A stretch of 64,000 nucleotides of DNA from NCBI RefSeq assembly GCF_949628215.1, contig NC_134276.1, positions 7,095,690 to 7,159,689 on the forward strand, in the 5' to 3' direction. The DNA comes from Phalacrocorax aristotelis. Its lineage: Eukaryota; Chordata; Aves; Suliformes; Phalacrocoracidae. Under the pieces are notes generated by a model. It was given only the letters and a program-made list of their open reading frames with translations, did no database searches and had not been told where the DNA came from. Of this stretch, positions 10,401 to 25,400 are shown one piece after another (positions within the stretch are counted from its first letter, which is position 1; every line of letters starts with the position of its first letter). The position numbers were made by a program, and so were the translations under genes.

Positions 10401-13400
10401 TTGTAATCTAGGTGCTGCTTCTGTAATGATGGATTACTTGTTTTATGGTAATCAGACAGGTTTAATAGCCTTGAAACCCTCAAAGCATAGTTCATGGAAT
10501 TTCTTTTACAGAAAACCTAGTTTCACTAGGACTTCGTCCTAGTTTTCACACCTCTGAGCAGTGCTGGCTCAAAACTGGTTTGTGGGTTTGACTTGTACCT
10601 GTGATTTATGCAGCCCTTTCTTTTGCGTATTGCTTTTGTTGTTCAGTACTGTATAGTGATGCTAAGAGCAAGTGCTTTAGGTTGTTTGAATGTAAATGGT
10701 GCTGGAAAGCTTGTGGGCAGATTTCACTTTTTTGTTTTACATGATTCTCTTGGGGGGTGGTGGTGCTTCCATAGGTATATGTGATGGATAATTCATATTA
10801 GGAGAACCAAAAGATAAACAGTTAATGCCAAGTAGGAGGTTTCACTAGGTCAGTTCAGTGAAACCGCTGTAGCAGTGATGTCTCAGCAGCACGAAAGTGT
10901 TTGTGTACCTGTACATGTTGTGGACCACAGTTAAAACGGCTTTGGTGTGAACACACATTTAGGGATGGGCTCTTGAATGAGTATGGCATAGTAACCCTAT
11001 CTGCTCATAGCTAGTGGAGTAGCGCTCTTTAAAGGAGAATGTGGATGGATGACTTGGAAGGAAGTGGCAATGCAGTAATTATCTGTTCTTAACAGGAAAT
11101 ATCTCTCTAGTTATGCAAATGCATAATTTCCTTGACTTCTTATTGCGAAGAAAAAAATCTGTATTTTTAAGGAAGAGGGTAAACCAGAACCCTGCCCTGT
11201 GTTGTGAGAAGCTGTGTAAGTGAAAGTAAACTTAATTGAGCTTGCTGGGAACTTATTTCCCAAGTCCCTAATGTCAGCTTTTTTGGTTTTGTCTAGAGGC
11301 TACTACTTGTACAAATAAGTCCAGCTAAAGACTTGCTTTATGTCTGTGCTGGGGACAGCTTCCGTTTCCAAATGAGATGGTAGGCAGAGGGTATCTTGCA
11401 GAACTGAGGGACAAGGATCATTGCTTTCCCCTATATCTCACAAGAGATTTGTAGTAAAGCTGGGAAAAAAGTCTTTTAAGTGCTTACCTGCCTTCACATA
11501 CTGAAGTGTAACTGGGTTATTTCAGTGATGTAGTGAGTTAACTCCTGGTGTTTGTGGATACTGCTGTGTTCTCCAGTAGAAATAGATTATCCGCATTCCT
11601 TCTACAGTATTGCAGTACTTCACCAAATTCATATTTTCTTTCTGGTTTTGGCAGGATTACCTGAAGTTTCTCATGGCTTTGCTTCTCATTTTATAGTTGA
11701 CTCAAACTTCTGGAGGCAGTCCATTGTTATTTTTGCTTAGAACTGTTCTGTGTAACTGTAATTATTTCAAATACAGATAATTGCTTTATTGCAGCTTTCT
11801 TTTGAAGTATTCATCTTCCTCTCTGAGTTCTTCCATGATTCCTTTATCATTCTTCCTTAGCCAGCTTTTCCTTACTCTTTACTAGAATTCCTTTGGAATA
11901 TTTGTGTTTGCTTTTAGGAGGGTATGAGAACTATCATACTCCTCTAGACTGCCAGAGGGCCAATTTTCTACCACAGCTGCTCATTTGCAGAAAGAATAGC
12001 CATTTAGTTCTGCAGCTGTTGTTTTATTTTACTTAGCCCGAAGCAGTATTCTACTTTGGATGAAGTAAGAGGTAGGAACTATGGAGGAGAAGCTGCAGGA
12101 CACCTGCAATCAGCTTACTGTGAATCTTTGTACTGTCATTGTTTCCCCATCAGCTGTGGTTATTCAGGTGTCATGTAACTTTGGGCTGTAGCTCTAGTGG
12201 TGATTTTCTGATTTTTTTTTTTTACGGTGCAGTCATCTCTTCTAAAAGTGATGCTTGGAAGAGGCATTCTTTTGCAGTTCAGCCTGTGACCTAATGATCT
12301 ACTTCAGTCTTCAGTTCCTAATCTTAAGATGAGTTTTTGATCTGTAGATGTGAAAGTTTTAAGTTGTTCCTAGTGACTTGGCTCACAAAGTAACACTAGT
12401 TTGCATAATAATACAAAAGAGATGACTTATCCAACATGGAATTTAAAGCTTCTCTCTTTCTTGCATTGTGTACGTTGCCTTATGTGAAGTACATGATCCA
12501 TACGCCACAGTAGCACGTGATGCTGGTAGACTGCTGGGAAAGTTCACTTGTAAAATGTTACTGACATCTTGCTCTCCCTGGAAATTGCAACACGTTTTCT
12601 GAAGCAGAGACACCTTTTGTATTTGAAAGCTTATTTTTTTAATAGCCTTCTTAAATTTAAGTTTCTCTATCTTTAAAATCTTTTCACTCATTAATTCTCA
12701 AACATTGATTACTTCTTTAAAAATAGCCCAGTTACTACTGGTCAGATATATGCCATCTTATTTTCTGTAAACCATGCAGAAGCTGTTCCTCAAGTACGCT
12801 AGAAGAATCAGGTAAGTATTATAAATGACTTGTTTATAAAATCTTGGAGTCCTGTAGTGGGACAGTTATTAAACATTTCCAAATAGTTCATAATACAAGT
12901 TTAAAGCAATAATCTCAAGTATGTGTTCTTACATCTGAGTATTTTAGCAAACTCTGCTGCAGCAGCAATGCAAACTTTGCTTTGTGTCTAAGAACTGTTT
13001 TCTGAGGCCATCAGTGTGTGAGTTCAACCATTTAGATTTCCTGCCAGGCTGAAGTCTTAAGCTACAAGTAGTTGTAATTTGGAGCTGAATGTTATCTTGC
13101 GAAGGCTTAGGTAGCAGAGAGATTTTTATTACTGATTATGCCTGCACCGGATTAGAAGTAAACAAGAAGTAACTGGCCAAAAAGCTGCAGCCAAGTGGAA
13201 AGGAAAGAAACTGATGTTGATAGAAAATTGTTTGGTATTTTTCTTGCTCTTCTAGCAGCTTTCTCCATTGTGAAATGGGACTGTGAGCAGGCAGGGTATG
13301 AACTGTTATTAACTATGTATCCTTCTAGACTCAAAGGAAGTAGAAATACTGTTGCACTTCGAATTTCATCTCTAGCTTTACGTCAGAGCTTTTTCAATTA

Positions 13401-16400
13401 GATGGTGGTTCCTAAACCTCAAAATATTGTTAGTAAAATCAGTGCTAACTTGTGGTGCTCTCAGCTCTGCTCAGGGCAAATCCAAGTTATGAGTAATATG
13501 TGACCAATCGGGTATTGAGACTTGAGAAATTAGGGAACTAAGCTGTATTTAGCTGTGTGATAATAACTTAATAAAGTTAAGCATTTCATAAAGATTTAAC
13601 AAATACGCTGGATTTTCCGATTGTGACTAAACATCTCCTATGCTATTTTGCTAAAGGAGCTTTATTAGAGTAATGCTTATCTGGTTCACTTGCAATATTA
13701 AACATGAGTAAATTAGGCTTTTATAAGTTTTAGCTCAAAACAGAGGGTGTAAAATAACAAGATCTACACCAAAAGTTAACTTGGTAGTGTCAATTCTGAG
13801 TACGAAGCATAAGAAAATTTCCTGGAGTGAACAGCGTTGGCGTAAAGAGAAATCCTGTGGTTTTACCTTAATTCATGTCATGACACATACAGGGTCTACA
13901 AAATAAAAAGTACAAAGGTGGAGCTTATACTTGCTCTGAGCTCTCCTCTTTAATTTCCTTCAGACCTGTGTCAGTTTACTGAGAAAGAGCTCTCCACATC
14001 AACCCCTTCTTCCTTTTCTCCTGCAAAGACACTGCGGAAATCTTCATTTAATGTCCTTTATTGCTTCCTCCCAGGCAAGCGGTCCTTCAGTCACAACATC
14101 AGTACGCTCTCGCAGCGGTGCCGTTCTAGCAGCAGTGATTCTTTTGCTTATGTAGGCAGTGATAAGTTTGCACGGGTTGAAACTGCTCTGGTATTTCACA
14201 TATTTACTCTAAATATGGTACCTGCAGTAGCATGTAGCTCAGCTCTTCCAGTTACCAAGCGTGTGCTAGGACATCAACAAAGTATCTCTATTGTTTGTAA
14301 CCTTTACCGATTTTTGTTGAATTTTTGAATTTTTTAACTTAATACAACTTAAAGCACAAATTATGAATCCTTAATAGCATTGTTTCCTAGTCAAATATTT
14401 AGTGTATTAAAAAAAGTTTTTTCCACATTAATAGCCTGTAAAAACTGGGGGGTTTTATCCTGTTGAAAAAGGTGGTAATGAAATTAATGTAATTCCTCAA
14501 TTAGTTTTGTTAAAAACCAAAACGAACCCACTGGTATTCTACTGCACAGCGTAAGTTCCTAGAGTTACAATAGCAAACTGGATTTCAAGACCCAGAATGG
14601 ATAATGTACCAAGTTTTAAACTAAACTCAGGTTGCAAACAGAAGTAAACGTGTTTTGTTTGGTGTTTTGGGGGTTTTGTGTAGGTGGGTGTTTGAGTTTT
14701 GGGGTTTTTTTGTTGTTGTGTTCTTTTTTATTTTTCTTTTTTTTTTTTTTTTTGATGCCTTTAATCTGGCAGTAAATTCACTGAGAGCAGCTCTGGTTGT
14801 CTGTGATTTGTTGCTCCGTCTGCCAAAGCAGAAGGTTGAGTGTCTTGGCTATCAGATGGTAGAAGTAGGTTTCTTCGTGTTCTTAGCCATTTTAAAGGGC
14901 TGCTCATAACTCGCTTTGCTGTTGGTGATGTTTGGATTCTTCTGGGGTGGAGAATGAGCTGTAGTGTGGTATGGCAATGTTTCTGTACCTGCCTCTTTAG
15001 GTGTGTGCTTTTTGTTTTGGGGTTAGTTGTTCATGCGGTGTTGTGTCCTCTTTTTCCCCTTCTCCTCATATGTTCAGAAATCACACCAGCACTTAACTAC
15101 ATGCGTTTGCAGTCACACTTGGCTTGTTTGGCTGATGCCTCTGCTCTTGCTGACGAATGGGTCGATATTTCATGGGAAATTGAGTCACACTTGAATTTTA
15201 CTTTGATTCATCCCCTTCCCCTCCCTGCTCACCCAGTGTTGGCATAATAGGTGCAGCCATCATTGCAACCTCTTTCAAACTTTATGAATTTTTCTGATCC
15301 ACAACTCTATTCTTGACCTGACCTTATTTTTATGTGAAATGTTAAAAGTTGTTTAAGCTATTGTGATGCTAAGCCTCCATATTGAGCATGGTAGTGTAAT
15401 TTGATTTTATTTAATTGTCCCTTTTTCTATTTGCTGGAAACTATTGGTGTTCATAATTCAGCAAATATACTGTTATGAAGAGATTAAAAATAACTTTCAT
15501 TTTAAAATCAGTCTGTTAGCTGCTCTATGTAATCAAGTAAATATTCCTATGTACAGCTGCAGTTCACAAAGCAATTCTTCATTTCTGTACTGATGTACAC
15601 CTAGCTTCATTGAGGCTAGCTTACTCGTGAAATACCTTCATCCTTTTCTTCTGTCATACAAGGGGTACTTCAGTTCAGTATTTACTGAATTGATTATGTT
15701 AGTTTGTAAGTTTTGGGGGTGAAATTCAAGTGTTTTATTTGCAGTTTCTTTTTAGTCATCATGAGATACAACTAGTACTGTTCAAATCATAATTGCAGCT
15801 GAACAGGAAAAAATACCTTTCTGAACAATATCCTTGTGTCCTTTTTTCCTCTTGACAAGCCAAGTTTACTATTTAGATATATGCTGGAATCCTTAGGTAG
15901 AATTTAATTTTGAACTAATTCTCAGGATCATGTCACTTTGCTTTCATTGATACAGACATGCTCTAATTCGCTGTGTTTTATTCAAATTACTGAGTTTGGA
16001 TTTATCCTTTTAATAATTTTTTCTGTAAAATATTAATAACCTCCCTTAAATTCAACAGGAGTTCTTTCTCCCTGGAGTGCTTGCATTTCAGTCATGAGTG
16101 TCAGTACAGCATTGCAGAATAAAATTTAAAGTATCAAAAATATACGTGAAGTGGATTTTGATTATAGGAATAAAAGAAAAGTCAACGGATACCAAGTCTG
16201 AACACTTTTGCATTCCTGGGCTGTAGTTATTTATAATAAGGATATGAGATACCTAGTAAGCTGCTGCACTTGACTAGCTGTCTGATGGGAAAACTCAGGA
16301 TGCACAGCTTCTAGCTGTAAAGTGTTTGAAACACAGGGACTAGGGCACCAGCTTGTGCTTTGGGGGAAAACGGTAGTCCAAATACAGACTTTCATCTTTA

Positions 16401-19400
16401 AGTTTTTGATAGTTAATAGGGAGCTAGCTCAAACTTTCTTCTAGATCTGTTCGGTTGGAATGCTTTGCCACAACAATAGCATCATTAAGCCTATCAAATG
16501 TAATTAAAGCTAAAACATAAATGAAGTAAATTTCCTAGCAGATTACTTTGCATTAAAAATACGGAATATGTGAAGTTTGTTTCAGGGCTGAGGTTGATGT
16601 GTGAATGATGGAAACCCTGAGAAGCCTTTTTGTTCTCAAACACCAGGGAATGGCATGGTTAGTTCAACCTCTGATGTTTGGAATTGCATTGTTACGAATT
16701 TGAAGCTCTTACATTTCCAAGGGCTGACTTTCTGTTTTGTTTTGCTGGTTTTTTGCTTTTTGTTTTACACAGTTACTTTTAGGAGGAGAGTTTCTTTAGA
16801 TTTAATAATCTGTAAGTAAAATAGAATGCATTGGAAGAGATGTTTTTGTCCTTATTTTAAACTGTTAATGAGGAGCCTTTGTAGACAAGAATGTGGTCAG
16901 CCTCCTCGTATGTAGTAGGGCTGATGCAAGATGTTCTAACATCTAGTTTTACTATAGCTCCATATTCCTTTTAACTCTCTGCGATTTTAACCAGTGAACA
17001 AATCCTATTTCGAAGCAAATGGAATAACTGTATTTTGCATTGTTAGAGCTTATCTTTATGAAACAATTTCATTTTAGAGATAAAATCTGGCTGAATTCGT
17101 CTTTCTTTTACTGAGGACCAAAAGGTAGATGATACTTGCTTCTGCTCTTGGCTTTAGTTTATCTTAGAGGCTGTTTGTGATAGGGATGTGTCTTTGTGCA
17201 TGGTAAACAGAGAAATTCCTGTCTGAAAGCTGTGGGATACAGAGTTCTTTCTGTGTACAACTTCCCTTACTGGTCCAGTTTCAAACTTAAGGATTTGAAG
17301 TTCGATGTTTGTTCTAAAACTTTGTGAAACTTGAAACTTTATAACCACATGGTCACTAATAAAGTGCTCACGAATGATCTCTAAAACTGGGCAATGAGGG
17401 GAAGAGCTGATCTGGATTTATGAAACTAGGGCATAACAGCACTGTAAGAGGGTGGGCTTCCCTTTGTAAGGTCACTTTCTTTGTCTACTGAAAATCAGTA
17501 AAGCTTAATGTATGGTGCTGGAAAAATACAACATTTTCACTTTCCATGTTCAGTGAAGACTGTTCCTGCTCCAACATGGGCTGTAAGGGATGGTTTTGAT
17601 CCTTTAGCTCTTGTGCCCCTGTAAAAGGGTGGTATTCAAATGTGCATTGAAGCTGTACTTGGGATGAGCCAGGAGGAGTTTTGTTTGCTCAGAGAGCTCC
17701 AAATATCTCATGGGAGACGTTAGTCTAAATTGAAGAAGGAAGTAGAAGCTAAATTAGACAGAAATTTCCAACATTTCTATTAATAGCATGGAGGGTTTTA
17801 GCTGTTCCTTTACTTGACTGCCTCTGTGGGAGAGCTGCACATGTACAGTGCATGACTGTCAGCTGAAACAGTTTTGTGAAGATACCTGTGTTTTGATGGG
17901 GGGAGATGTGATTTTTTTTTTTTTCCTTTGAGCTCTGGTGCTCTGTTTTATCCAGTTTGCTAACACTTCATGTCAAAATCTGATCCTGTATTGGTCAAAA
18001 TAAAAGGTATGAAAGTGGTTGTCAGTGACAAATCTCCTTTAAGGAGTTCACCAACTTTAAGTGCACAATGTGAAATAGATCGTATGGAATTGATGGAGCT
18101 TGAATTAAAATTGGCTGCAAGAAGTACTCTAGATCCAGGTATCCTGAATTCTAGTTGCTAAAAAAAATTGGTAATTTAGAAAGTAGTGAGACTTCTTTTA
18201 ACCAAAATTACTAGAATGTTGCATGTCACCAAATATGTTAGCATAGAAGGAGCAGCTTCATGGTTTTTGTTATGCTTCTTTCTCCTGTTCCTGCTGGGCA
18301 ATAGGAAGATTAGTCCCACTTAGGAGTAGACAGAAGTTATATAGAAATGGCTGGTATGTAGATGGCCTTTCACATGAAGAAATCACTTGTGGGATTCAGG
18401 GAACAGAGCAAGGAATAGGAGGAAACCAATACAATTTCACAAGTTCATGTCTGAAATTAATTTCAGACTTCACTATCATCTCGGTCCCCATGCTTTGTTA
18501 CGAAGCCGACTATTTTTCTTTCAGTTTTTCACCATAGAGAAAGAAAAATCTCAGACACATTCTGCAAAACTTGTGTGTTCAAACTGTTTTGTATAACATC
18601 AGGGAGTAAAAACTTAGCCTGTTTGATCTCTGAGATGCTAGCCCAAGTACCCAACTGTGTAAACCTGCATCATCTTGTGTGACTTTCTGCCGGTCACTTT
18701 GTAGAAGGCTGGTGTTTGATTTTCATTAAAAGATAAATATTTGAAGTTTGAGGATTTGTTGCTTTGCACATTCAAATCATTTGGCAGGATTATTTTTTAA
18801 TAAAACACATTGTATGATAAAAAAGGCAAATAATTTAAATTGCTTTCTTCCTTGGTGTATTAACTGAGGTTTGGTAAGGAAAGCTTTGCATCAAGCTTTA
18901 AGCAAGTGTTTTTATTGTCCCTGCATTGTCAATGGAGAGGGAACTCTTACGGTAAAATCTTGAGGGTTACTAGTTTGGAGTTGGCCAGCTTCTTCTATAG
19001 AAACTACAGCAAAAAAATTTGATTCCTCAGCAAAACTCTCCTGAAGTGTGTTTTCTTCTGTGTTGTTGCTTATTAGCAGTGTGGTATTTTTCTGACTTTG
19101 CCTTATTTTCCCCACTTTTCCTCTTTTTCTACTTTTGTTAGGCTACTTATGTCATAGTTCATAAGCTCTTAAATTAGAGCTAGTTTTCATTAAGACCTGT
19201 AAAGCTCTGTTTAGTCAGCTAATCCAGCAAGCAATCATCTGACAGGGCACTGTGGAGGCATGCTGTGGGTATTTCCCGAGAGATCAACAGAAAAGTAAGA
19301 TATACAGATTTTTCCACCCAAAATAGGAAGCATTGTATGTCTGAATTGTAGTGTGATGTGTGTAAAGTTTCTTCACAGTGAGAATCTAGGCTGAAACCTG

Positions 19401-22400
19401 CTATCTGAGGAGTTTTGTTCCAACAGGTGGTCATCGTGCTATTTATAAGGAAAAGCATGTAGCACTGTCATGTAATAAATAGTACTAATTAAAAAAAATT
19501 CTAAGTAGTTTGGACTTGCTTCTGTTTCTTATATGCCAGAAAATACACTGCTTTCAGTAAGTTTAGGTACTGGGCTTTTGGTAATTCCTATATTAAAATG
19601 AACCCAAATTAAAGTCACTTTTGCACCTTTATGATGTTGGAAGAGCATGATTTAATAAAATACCATTTTAGGATACGGCTTAAACTTCTCTGGTGGTAGG
19701 TGCAAAAGTTTCCCAGATTTCTCCCTTTATCAGGTTAAACTCCCTACTTTGCTACTCTCTGAGAGTATATGAAGAGCGGTTAAATGTGGTGTTTTCTAGC
19801 CAGTATACTGCAGGGGCAAAAGGACCTACAAGAGATGCTGTTGGACCATCAGAATCTCTTGGCAATACAACTTATTTTGTACAGCAAACTAGTACGAGCT
19901 CTTGACAAAGAAAGGGGTATTTCCACAAAATTATATGCCTGGGTGTTTTTTCTCAGTAATTGACTGGACAGCTCTTTATCTAGGTGAAGCTGTAGAGGAG
20001 GGTATCTGTCAAGAAATATCCTACCATGCACTTCAATATTTTTACAATTACATTGGATTTATTGTCCTATATAATTTCTGGTTTGCTGAGGACACCAGTA
20101 CACTTGGTGTCCTGCAGGCATTGTGCAGTCTGGGAGGCTGCATAGTAGAAGACATGTTTTGTCATGAGGGCTTTCCAGAAACTGGAAAGAGAGAGCCACA
20201 GTCTGACCAAAGAACTTTGCTGTGCAGCGTTGGGTGTACACATCTTCACCCGCAGTTTCAGCGCTGATGGAGGGTAGTCAAATACAGAGGTATAACTCCT
20301 TTAACTCAAGTACATGTTTCCTGACAGCTCCCAAAGGCATTCAGGAAAGGTGTGCTGCTATTGCTCTGGATTAGATTCTGTTTAGAAGAAAATCTGATTT
20401 CCAAAGTAATATTTTAAAATGGGAGAGAATGACACATATTCCAAACAACTTTGCTAGAATGAGTAAGATTTCTGAGCTAGTGAAAAGAAACAAGTATTGA
20501 CGTAGGAGAACCTCAGATCAGATAGCTTTGTTATTTCTTATTTTTCGTTTTGTCCATTAAACTGTCTAATTAAAGATGTGGCACTGCCATTCAAGGGGGA
20601 AAAAATGTGAATTACATGTGTGTGATTAGTACTAAAATAACAAAGATCAGGAGAATTTTTTTGGCTTGAAAATCTGTTCAGTGAGGTGTGGTGGCAGGAG
20701 GTCATGCTGGCATTGATGCTCAATGGTGGTTTCAGTTTTGCTATGCTGTAGAGTGAGGGTCCACCACTACTACACAATTACTTTCTGATGCATCTTTTAG
20801 AATAATGCGATGTGGAAGTTAAACATGGAAGAAGTGCCTAAATTACACTTGTGTGAATACTTTGCGTGTTTAGAAAATACATATATTCAGATTTAGAAAC
20901 TGTGCTAGAGGTGTTTACTGACAATGTGCATGGTCAGGCGTGTTTTCTCTTTGTTTTTCTGTAACGCAGGATTAAGGAAGTCACAGAGGTTGGAAGGTGG
21001 CATAGGTGCTTTGGCTGCCTTTTGGTATACTTTCTAACAGGTTTGATCTGCGTTCCATATGGACCAGGTGACCTCTGCATCTGGAAGCTTTGAAGAGACT
21101 ACATTTAGCTTTATTACAAATGGTGACATCAAAAACTATGGGACTTCCTGCCACAAATTGAGATTGGGACTTTGCAGGATTGAGGAGGGTTAGATACTGA
21201 AATAAAACCTAGTTATGTTAAAGGCTCACCTTCTTGAAAACAATAAAAGCCATCTTGCTGCAAAACAACTCTAGGGTTGCGTTTATGGAGGTTTTTTGTT
21301 CTGTCTGCTGTTGACAAAATGGTTTCCCTGTTGCAGTAGGCTGGGCTACAGTAATGTTACTCTACCACCGCTAGCAAGCTGCCAGGTAAGAGCATATTGT
21401 TAGTACTTCGTGTGAGTCTAGGAAGTATTTGAGAGCAGTCTGCAAGGACTGGTTGCTTACTGATGGCAGTGCAACAGCAGCTTGTCCGTGTATTTCACAA
21501 GTCTTGTTTTTAACATGTCCGTTAGCACAACTTCTTATCATAAGGAGGCGTAGTATCTATGGAGTAGTTAGAGTAAGTTCCTTTGGAGCAGAAGGAAAGG
21601 GCTGTAAGTGCATACTGTAACCAAAAATTTATAGTAAGCAAAGGCAGATGGCTTGGGCACTCTTTTTGTCGAGGAGAGAGATAGAGAGCAGCGTGATAAT
21701 ATATTCAGTGTGTGGTGATGAAGAGACCTGAGGGTTAATGTCTTTGGTGTCACATACTGATCTCCCTCAGCTGTCTGTAAACCATGTGATGTGCCTTCTC
21801 TGTGCAACTTAAGGTAAAATCGTAGGATAAACTTGCATGTATGCAGACTGTTTGCTTGAAATAGCTTCATGTTTGGAGTAGGAGAGAAAAGTAGTGTTAA
21901 AGCTATACAATTTTCAAAGTAATTAATCTTCATGAAAATAGAAATGTTCCACCTAATGCAATTCGTTGTGCTTCCATCAGTCCACTGTGTATGACTACCC
22001 ACACCATAAATATTACATTGGATACTTAAATATTTATAATATTTAATATAGTAATTTAATGTTATACTCTAATATATTAAAGTTAAATATTTATTTCAAT
22101 ATTGAATCAGGTGGCTGTCATTCAAAGTCAAAGCCTGCCCAGCCACCTGTCCTAAAGTATTCTCAAACAGCACTGCTCATAGAGAATCTTTAAGGTATGT
22201 GCCCACTTTCTAGCTTGTCAGAACGTAAAGTGGATGCATCCTCAAGTGTTTGCAGTTATGTCCTCTGAAAATACTGACTTCATGTTGAACAAGTAGCTAT
22301 TCATATTTTAATTCCTGAAAGCATTGAAACTTGCATATGATGATATGAAGAAGAATATTTGTTTCTCCCTGACTTAAATAGGCCGAGAGCTTAAATACTC

Positions 22401-25400
22401 AGATTGAATGTACTGCTTATGCAGGAATCGTCATGTTAGTTGGCTGATACAGGCATTTTCATCTTGTGATCAAGAATCACCTTTAGAATATGATTCATAG
22501 GCTCATTATTAAGCAAGTTTGTAAAGATAGGATCAAGGCTCTAAGTTTACAGGTACTTTTCAGTGGCAGTAATGCACTAGTGTGTGTGTGAGAGCTAATA
22601 CTTTAGGTGAGGTTTCATGATAAAGTGCTTTTAAAAGGTACTGTAGGAATTAAATGTGGAACAAAAGTGTTCAGTAGTTTAGCACGTCTCACGTATTTCT
22701 CAGCCTTAGGGTGCTGAAGCAGTAGTTCGAGGAAGAACTTAAGGTCTCTCTGTAAGAGTAGTGCAGCGTTGATAAAACTTGGAACTTTGCAAAGATAATG
22801 CTTTAGCAGAAGAAAAATACTTGGATGTCTGAAAAGCTGTCATAAACAGTGTTACCTGTGTAAGTAATCTTATACATCCATCTCTTCTTTATATGAAATA
22901 CAGGCAATTAGCAGTCCACGAACCTTTTGAAAATTACAATGTGTACATGGTGTGCAGGAAGAAAAATTTGACAACAGTGTCTGGCAGAAAATTTTCTTTG
23001 CCCTGGGTCATTCATGCTGATAGGTCCCACCGTAGTTTAAATTTGTATCCGTGTTTCACTTAAATAATAGTGTTGCACTTGGGAGATTGTAGGAGAGCAA
23101 CATTATCACTTCCAAGTATGAAAGGATTCAAAGTCAGGCTTTCACACCCTCAGCCAAGACAGTTCTAGGGAGCCATGGATTATCTGGTGTAGGTTGAGCT
23201 GACAGAAGCCTCCGCTGGTATGAGTTAGTTGGGAATCGGTCTTCACATTTTGTGCCCAGTATCGCTGCGGACTCCTTTTCTTCTGACTTTTCAGCTAATA
23301 GGCATTTGAGGATGACTTCACCATATATAAACAACTTCACTGTATATGCTTAAAAACTGTCTCTACGTGTTGGATTTGTGATAAAAACATGTATTTTTAT
23401 ACTGAAAACAGCTTATAACTCACTGTTTAAAATGGTATATGAAGAAAGCTGTGATGAAAAACCAGTATCAGCAAAAATCCCTAGTGGAGAAATAGCTTTT
23501 TCTGTCAGAACAGTTCTTTTGCAGAAAAGATGTGGAATCAGTGAAGGTTATTAATCTAAAGAAATTTTTGCCATTGTGCCACATCCACTCCAGAGATCCA
23601 TAACTTTTATTTTCATAACTGCATCTAAAAATAATTAACTTGAAAACATGCCTGTGTAAAGTGATACTGAGGTGGCTGAAACATTAACAGGCCTTTTTTC
23701 TTTGAGCTTCACAGGAGAGATAATTGTCACCAGATATTTAATATAGTTATTCTTTACCAGAGGGAAGGAATGCCACGCTGCTTCCACCCCCTAGAAAGCT
23801 ATGCAAAGGAATATTTACTTATGTTACTTGAATTCAAATTGGTGGGACCTGGTAAACATCATCTGAAATGAATTTTCTTTTCTAGCTTAAATAATCTTAA
23901 GGTATTTTTGGTGACTGTATCTAAGAAAATGTGAATACTGAAGAACAGCAGACAAAAAAAGGAATTGTAGGGAGAGGAGATACTTTTGTATTGATTCATA
24001 TTTTAAGATTTTAACAAAGACAGTTCTCTCCTGTTACAACAACTGACCTTGATGGGTGTGGGTAACAAGGACATGTTTTGGTGTTTCCTCTGCATAACTC
24101 TGAGTGAGTAGTGCACGGGAGAACTGCTTCAGTACAGGCTGCTTACATCACTTTGCCATCAAATTCAGGGATACTTAAAGTGGAGACTATGTCTGTATCT
24201 AATTCTAATGATGCTTTTTATTAATAACTACTATGTTACAATACACTGTGTGTTAACAGAGAATAGCATTATGCTGGGAATGTTTGCAGCTGCTCTTCAG
24301 ACTAAGATTAGAAGACAGTTATGCTGATAAATTGGAGTAGTGCTTGATGAATGCTGGCAAGTCCAAAGTTCTGAATGGGTAAGAAAGGTGTCAAAGTTGA
24401 GTATAAAAGGGGTCTGAAAGTGCAGGAGCACTACAAGTGGCTTTTGCTTATTTCTATTTCATTTTCATTATAAACTACCAATGTGAGGCTGCAGGAAAGA
24501 TGGGCGTCCTTCCCTATGTCTATAGAAGAAGAAATTATGAGACAGAAAGTTGTTTCCATTAAATCTGGTGCTGGGGAGCTTCAGTATCCAGCTTGGAGCA
24601 CTACATTTTGAAAAATAATAATATTAGTGAAACTGTAGAGAATTCAGAGATCAGCTGAATTAAGAAGACTGGGAAGTTAGGAAACATTGAAAGAAAAACA
24701 TTTATTAAGAAAGTAGATAAGAGAATAGTGTTTTTCCATTGTGTTGATGGCTTTTATGCAGAGGGTGGATATTCTGTCTCTACTGAGGACAAGAGGAAGT
24801 TCCTTTTTTTTAATCTGTACCAGGAGATGGGGCTTTTGGGTTCTGAGATAGATCTAAGGCAACTTGGAATTATGGAAATGTAGAGTAACCCTGAAGGCCA
24901 AGGCAGACATCTTTGGAGAGCAGCAGATGGCTGTAGTTGGTCAGTTGAGTCATATAATCACTCATTGCTGCTGAAAGTTGGAGGACTTTCCTTTTCCCTC
25001 TTATTCTTCTTCCTTTTGCATGTCATCATCTCTTCTTCTGTAGTGACTTTTGCCAGTTTTGGTCTTTTGAGAGCCATTTTTCATCTTGTAGGACACTGGG
25101 AGAACTATGTGGGGTTGCTTCCCTTCATGTGTTGTCCCCCATTATCCCTGCCCCCACCCCCCCTCCCTTAAGTGGTGTTTTTTTTGAGTGGCTGGTTGGT
25201 TTTTTTTTCACTTGAGAAATTAATACGGTTTAGAGAGAAGTACATCAGTGCTGGCGTGGCATAAGCAAGGGAAGTGTGTGGCTGTTAGCAGGTAGACACA
25301 GGAGTGGGACCACCCTGTTTCTTGTCAGTGAGCTGTCATGAAAACATAACCTATGGTAATTATGTCTAAGATGAAGCAGGGGAATTACATGTTAACTGAG

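Noticed and set aside
14655-15247. Open frames over a T/G-rich stretch giving Phe/Val-rich hydrophobic peptides
   Set aside because: The peptides are products of low-complexity T- and G-rich DNA rather than membrane proteins.
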